Shown: positions 5,171-8,047 of the stretch, piece after piece
Layout: every line of letters starts with the position of its first letter
Position numbering within the stretch: the first letter of the stretch is position 1
DNA from: Chloroflexota bacterium
GTDB lineage: Bacteria > Chloroflexota > Dehalococcoidia > DSTF01 > RBG-16-68-14
Direction of reading: 5' to 3'
Length of the DNA: 8,047 nt
Assembly (NCBI GenBank): GCA_022561355.1
Contig: JADFRJ010000097.1
Location: 1-8,047 of the forward strand
The notes under the pieces: model-generated
What the model was told of the DNA's origin: nothing
The model's input: only the letters and a program-made list of their open reading frames with translations
The model's database searches: none
Program-made: the position numbers and the translations under genes

Positions 5171-5188
5171 ATGATTAAGACAAATCAT
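5171..5188. repeat. Perfect 6-bp inverted repeat upstream of the propeller lipoprotein
   Basis: ATGATT (5171-5176) and AATCAT (5183-5188) are perfect reverse complements with loop AAGACA. It ends 24 bases before ATG 5213 in an AT-rich patch, so it is either a leader hairpin or a third binding site. The arms are short, so chance is possible. Confidence 0.3.
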
Positions 5189-5201
5189 CTGCTTCCGATC
5201 T

Positions 5202-5206
5202 GGAGG
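5202..5206 (+). promoter_or_regulatory. Ribosome-binding site fixing the propeller lipoprotein start
   Basis: GGAGG lies 6 bases before ATG 5213, which begins a proper lipoprotein signal (MRRSLPILF). The frame remains open upstream to 5159, but those residues would precede the signal peptide and lack a ribosome site. Confidence 0.75.
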
Positions 5207-5212
5207 ATCATC

Positions 5213-6469
5213 ATGCGACGCTCGCTCCCTATACTCTTTTCGCTCCTCGTCCTTGCGGCCATTGTGGCCGCGGCCTGCAGCTCCGATGGAGGCGACGACG
5301 GAGCGCCGACAGACACGCCGCCGCCCGCCGACGGCGGCGACACCGGCACACCACCGCCCGTCGACAACGGCGACACGGGCTCTGACGGCGATTCACTCGC
5401 GGCGACGATTTCAGCCGCCTGGAACGCGAGCGTCGTTGGCACCGGCATCAAGCCCGCGCTTGCGCTCGACGGCGAGGGCACGCCGGCCATCGCCTATCTG
5501 TTCGAGGACGTCTCGGAAGGCTTCGTGAAGTTCGCCTCCGCGTTTGATGGCTGGGATGCCAAGACGATCATAGAAGGCTACTTCTACGGGCCACTGGATC
5601 TCGCCTTCGACCCGGACGGACGGCCGAACATCGTCTACCACGACCACCAGGACTCCAGCTTCCAACAAAACTTGGGCGACCTCACATATGCCGTTAGGAC
5701 CACACTGGGCTGGCAGGTCGCCGCGGTCGTAGACGACGGCCACGACGGCTGGGACAGCACCATTGCGATTGCCACCGACGGTATGGTGCGGGCAGCCGGC
5801 GTTGACCCCTCACAATTCGGGGGCACCGACGGAATCGAGTACTACGAGCTGCAGGACGGCGTCTGGGCCGTGACCGCGATTGGCAGCGGGCCCACCGAGT
5901 ATGAGTTCAACGTGAGCCTCGCGGTCGGCGCTGATGGGCAGCCCGCTCTGTCCTACTACAACGATAGCGAAAGCGACCTGATCTTCGCCTCGTTCGACGG
6001 GAGCGCCTGGAGCCTCGAGACGGTGGCGTCAGAGGGGGACGTTGGCAAGTTCTCGTCGCTGCAGTTCGACGGCGAGGGCCGCCCCCACATTACGTTCTAC
6101 GAGGAGCTGAGTGGATCGACCGGACGCGTGCTCTACGCCGTCCGCGATGCGGGGAGCTGGTCGGTAGAAGAGATCGGCACGCTCGATGACGTCCAGCTGG
6201 GGATGACGGGTGCGCGTCGAAACACGTCGCTGGCACTGGACGCGGACGGCGTGCCGCACGTCGCCTTCTCCGACCAGAGCGGCGTCAGCTACGCGACCCG
6301 CACAGATGGCGCCTGGGACGTTAGCGATGTCGCCACTGCCGGGGACAGGCCGTTCGGCCAGCTCGTGTCGCTCAAGGTGGACGCCGCAGGCGTCCCGCAC
6401 CTGGCCTTCACGGAGCTGACGCAGGGCGGGCCGCTCAACGGCCTGATCGTCTACGCCACGCTGGGCTAG
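5213..6469 (+). CDS. Lipoprotein with a seven-repeat beta-propeller-like domain
   Basis: This 418-residue protein has an Arg-Arg N-terminus, a hydrophobic core and a lipobox ending AAAC with Cys22. A low-complexity Asp/Gly/Thr/Pro linker (about 23-60) follows. Seven repeats of 47-57 residues come next, marked by hydrophobic-D-x-x-G-x-P strands at about 83, 130, 184, 236, 283, 340 and 387 (for example LQFDGEGRPHITFY and LALDADGVPHVAFS). Each is followed by an aromatic strand such as YAVRDAGSW and a W-x-v-e-x-v/i strand. The last repeat lacks the W strand, while AAWNASVVGTG (68-78) before the first repeat supplies one. That is the strand-swapped closure expected of a seven-bladed propeller. It should be anchored outside the cytoplasmic membrane as a binding or sensing scaffold. 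No sialidase Asp-box is seen and no enzymatic residues can be named. Expressed alone, divergent from a small membrane protein. Confidence 0.85.
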   Translation: MRRSLPILFSLLVLAAIVAAACSSDGGDDGAPTDTPPPADGGDTGTPPPVDNGDTGSDGDSLAATISAAWNASVVGTGIKPALALDGEGTPAIAYLFEDVSEGFVKFASAFDGWDAKTIIEGYFYGPLDLAFDPDGRPNIVYHDHQDSSFQQNLGDLTYAVRTTLGWQVAAVVDDGHDGWDSTIAIATDGMVRAAGVDPSQFGGTDGIEYYELQDGVWAVTAIGSGPTEYEFNVSLAVGADGQPALSYYNDSESDLIFASFDGSAWSLETVASEGDVGKFSSLQFDGEGRPHITFYEELSGSTGRVLYAVRDAGSWSVEEIGTLDDVQLGMTGARRNTSLALDADGVPHVAFSDQSGVSYATRTDGAWDVSDVATAGDRPFGQLVSLKVDAAGVPHLAFTELTQGGPLNGLIVYATLG

Positions 6470-6474
6470 CGATC

Positions 6475-6491
6475 CGGCCCTACTTGGGCCG
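6475..6491. terminator. Hairpin between convergent genes
   Basis: CGGCCC (6475-6480) pairs with GGGCCG (6486-6491) around TACTT, six bases after the propeller lipoprotein stop. The minus-strand kinase gene ends 68 bases further on. No T-tract is present on either strand, so it is at best a weak bidirectional terminator. The rest of 6492-6558 shows nothing. Confidence 0.35.
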
Positions 6492-6558
6492 ATGAGCATC
6501 GAGCGTTTCGAGATCGAGTCGCGCCCGGCGCGTGCTCGCTGGTTCTTTGGCCCGCTCC

Positions 6559-7560
6559 TCAGAAGGGCTGGAGAGTAACGTAATAACCGGCCCACTCTTG
6601 AAACGAGAGGCCTTCCTCAAACCAGACGTTGTTACGCTGACCGTACTCCCAGATGATCAGCCGGTCGGCCAGCATGTACACCGGGAAACGCTCTTTGAAA
6701 CCGCGGCGCAGCGGCCTGTCCGTTTGGTATCCCTCCAGAAATCGGAGTGCGAGCGCAACATCCTCCCTTGCGTAGCTCGCCACGGAGCGCACGAGGTCTT
6801 CTTCGCCATCCCCGAAGTAGCCTCCCCCCACGTCGAACAGGCCTGTCACCTGGAAGCCTTCGGCCGTGCGCTGAGCGACGACGTTGCCTTCTTTGTAGTC
6901 CTGATGGACGAATGCAGGCTGGAACGAGACGTTCAGAGCCTCACTCGCCTCAGCCAGCAGTTTCTTCACCCAAGCGACATCAGCGTCCGTTGTTGCTCCG
7001 GAAGCCGCCCGACAGCGGTCGAGCCAATTTTGAATCCGAGACGAGAACCACTCAGCGAAGCCCGTTTCGATGGCATTGATCGTCTGGGTCTCGAACTCAT
7101 ACTCGCCGCATTGCGGCCAGTTCAGGGCGTGCAGGCGCGCCAGACTCTGCCCCATCGCAGCGGCGAGAGCGAGCCGATCGTTCGCGCTCAGCCGCTCGCG
7201 CACCTCAGGATCGCCGACCTGAAGCCCGGGCAGCCTGGGCATGATGACGAAACTCCAGCCGAAGATGTCGGTCGTTGGGTCGATCAAGTATGGCCAGGGA
7301 ACGGGGACTTCGGTGCGCTCATGAATGAGGTTGACGAAGAACCGCTCCTTCGGGAACTGCTCGGCGGAATGCGGCGATCCCCGCAGGACGTACGCAGCTG
7401 TCGTGCTCGTGAGGAACACGTTCTGCCCGAATAGTCCGATGGGTACGGACTCGACATTCAACAGCTCGCCTAGACCGAAACGTTTCAGCGCGGCCTGGAG
7501 CTGATCGTCCGTAAGCTGTCCCAACCGCTCCGAGTATGTGCGTGCGGACGGGCGGCTCAT
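6559..7560 (-). CDS. APH/choline-kinase-fold phosphotransferase
   Basis: This 333-residue protein has the protein-kinase-like fold of the aminoglycoside phosphotransferase (APH) family, which transfers the ATP gamma-phosphate to a small-molecule hydroxyl. Visible parts in order: a nucleotide-loop-like GLFGQNVFL then AAYVLRGSP (42-63), PKERFFVNLI with a candidate helix-C Glu72 (70-79), the hinge FVIMPRLPG (104-112), the Brenner loop FVHQDYKEGNVV (217-228) with catalytic Asp221 and Asn226, and LFDVGGGYFGD (241-251) with metal-binding Asp243 in place of the more usual IDW. The core residues are intact, so it should be active. The substrate cannot be read from sequence; most family members outside resistance islands are not antibiotic enzymes, and no resistance context is present. 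ATG 7560 overlaps the upstream gene's stop (ATGA), implying translational coupling; an upstream GTG/TTG-type extension is unnecessary. Confidence 0.88.
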   Translation of the reverse strand: MSRPSARTYSERLGQLTDDQLQAALKRFGLGELLNVESVPIGLFGQNVFLTSTTAAYVLRGSPHSAEQFPKERFFVNLIHERTEVPVPWPYLIDPTTDIFGWSFVIMPRLPGLQVGDPEVRERLSANDRLALAAAMGQSLARLHALNWPQCGEYEFETQTINAIETGFAEWFSSRIQNWLDRCRAASGATTDADVAWVKKLLAEASEALNVSFQPAFVHQDYKEGNVVAQRTAEGFQVTGLFDVGGGYFGDGEEDLVRSVASYAREDVALALRFLEGYQTDRPLRRGFKERFPVYMLADRLIIWEYGQRNNVWFEEGLSFQEWAGYYVTLQPF

Positions 7561-8042
7561 TTGATCGCGGCACGCCACCCCGTCCAGGACGATTCGCCCG
7601 CCTTCCGTCTCCAGTCCTCGCGGCTCTCGCGCATGCCAGGAGTGCTCTGCTCACCGTACGCCAACTCATCCAGGAAGAAGACGAGCTGCGTCGCCGTGCC
7701 TTCGATCAGGTTGGTCGCCGCAGGCCGCCCGATGTCGTCGGCACTGCCGTGGCAAGCGTGGATCAGCCAGTCGATGGCCAGGAGCTTGTCGCGAGGCGTC
7801 CGGGCCTGAGGCCAGCGCTCCAGGAACTCCAGGAAGTTGCCGTACCCCGTGCCGCCGAAGAGCTGCTTCCCCTGGTACGACTTGAGGTACTCACCCCACG
7901 TGCTCTTCCAGCCGCAGCTCTCGCACACCAGCGGCTCGTTCTTGAGCCAGCGATGTTGGATCATCGCGCTGCACGAGTGGCACGCGGCGCGACCGGCATG
8001 GGCCTCCGTCACGGTGCGGATGCTCTTGCAGCGGGCGTACAT
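7557..8042 (-). CDS. Zinc-ribbon protein of unknown function, coupled to the APH kinase (may extend past window edge)
   Basis: From the first visible ATG (8042) the protein has 161 residues, but the frame remains open to the window edge and the true start may lie outside. A four-cysteine zinc ribbon is clear: CHSC (21-24) and CESC (40-43), C-x2-C-x15-C-x2-C. A Trp/Gly/Tyr-rich segment (GWKSTWGEYLKSYQ) and a helical domain with FLERWPQARTPRDKLLAIDWLIHACH (about 73-98) follow, then NLIEG and FLDELAYG (about 111-130). The tail is basic. His95 and His98 could form a second metal or active site, but this is not established. No nuclease or DNA-binding motif can be named. Its TGA overlaps the kinase ATG by four bases, so the two are made from one mRNA and probably act in the same process. 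Real gene; function not recognised. Confidence 0.82.
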   Translation of the reverse strand: MYARCKSIRTVTEAHAGRAACHSCSAMIQHRWLKNEPLVCESCGWKSTWGEYLKSYQGKQLFGGTGYGNFLEFLERWPQARTPRDKLLAIDWLIHACHGSADDIGRPAATNLIEGTATQLVFFLDELAYGEQSTPGMRESREDWRRKAGESSWTGWRAAIK

Positions 8043-8047
8043 CGCGT

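Noticed and set aside
6532..7434. 300-codon plus-strand frame opposite the APH kinase
   Set aside because: It lacks any recognisable domain and lies antisense to a gene with intact catalytic motifs; open antisense frames are common in GC-rich DNA.

Overview
The window is 8 kb of GC-rich bacterial chromosome from an unnamed organism. Two lipoproteins with long hydrophobic signals (one followed by an Asp/Gly/Thr/Pro linker), a short stand-alone Hsp70-like ATPase and a mix of unlinked single-gene units suggest an environmental lineage such as Chloroflexota. That placement is inference from style, not a match. No tRNA, rRNA, CRISPR array, transposase or phage gene is visible.

Layout, left to right. 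(1) 2-622 +: C-terminal half of a DEAD-box RNA helicase, followed at once by three GC-rich hairpins. (2) 886-1746 -: a YdjC/ChbG-type carbohydrate deacetylase, convergent with the helicase across a 263-base gap rich in small dyads. (3) 1765-2200: a 436-base gap with no convincing gene but two strong hairpins. (4) 2201-2875 +: an unrecognised lipoprotein with four cysteines. (5) 2876-3195: the best regulatory region of the window, with a near-consensus sigma-70 promoter, a structured leader of about 100 nt, an intrinsic terminator and three tandem 24-bp repeats. (6) 3196-4536 +: a YegD-like Hsp70-family ATPase without a substrate-binding domain. (7) 4633-4737 +: a 34-residue single-pass membrane protein. 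(8) 4891-5073 -: a 60-residue two-pass membrane protein. (9) 5213-6469 +: a lipoprotein whose exported part is a seven-repeat beta-propeller, divergent from (8) across a 139-base region with three dyads. (10) 6559-7560 - and 7557-8042 -: an APH-fold kinase translationally coupled (ATGA overlap) to an upstream zinc-ribbon protein that reaches the window edge.

Most genes are single transcription units facing different ways, so there is little evidence that the window is one functional system. Two pieces deserve attention. The first is the promoter-leader-terminator-repeat block ahead of the Hsp70-like gene, which looks like an attenuated leader or a small RNA. The second is the tightly coupled zinc-ribbon/APH-kinase pair. 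The two tiny membrane proteins are easily missed in annotation but have supporting start signals or topology.
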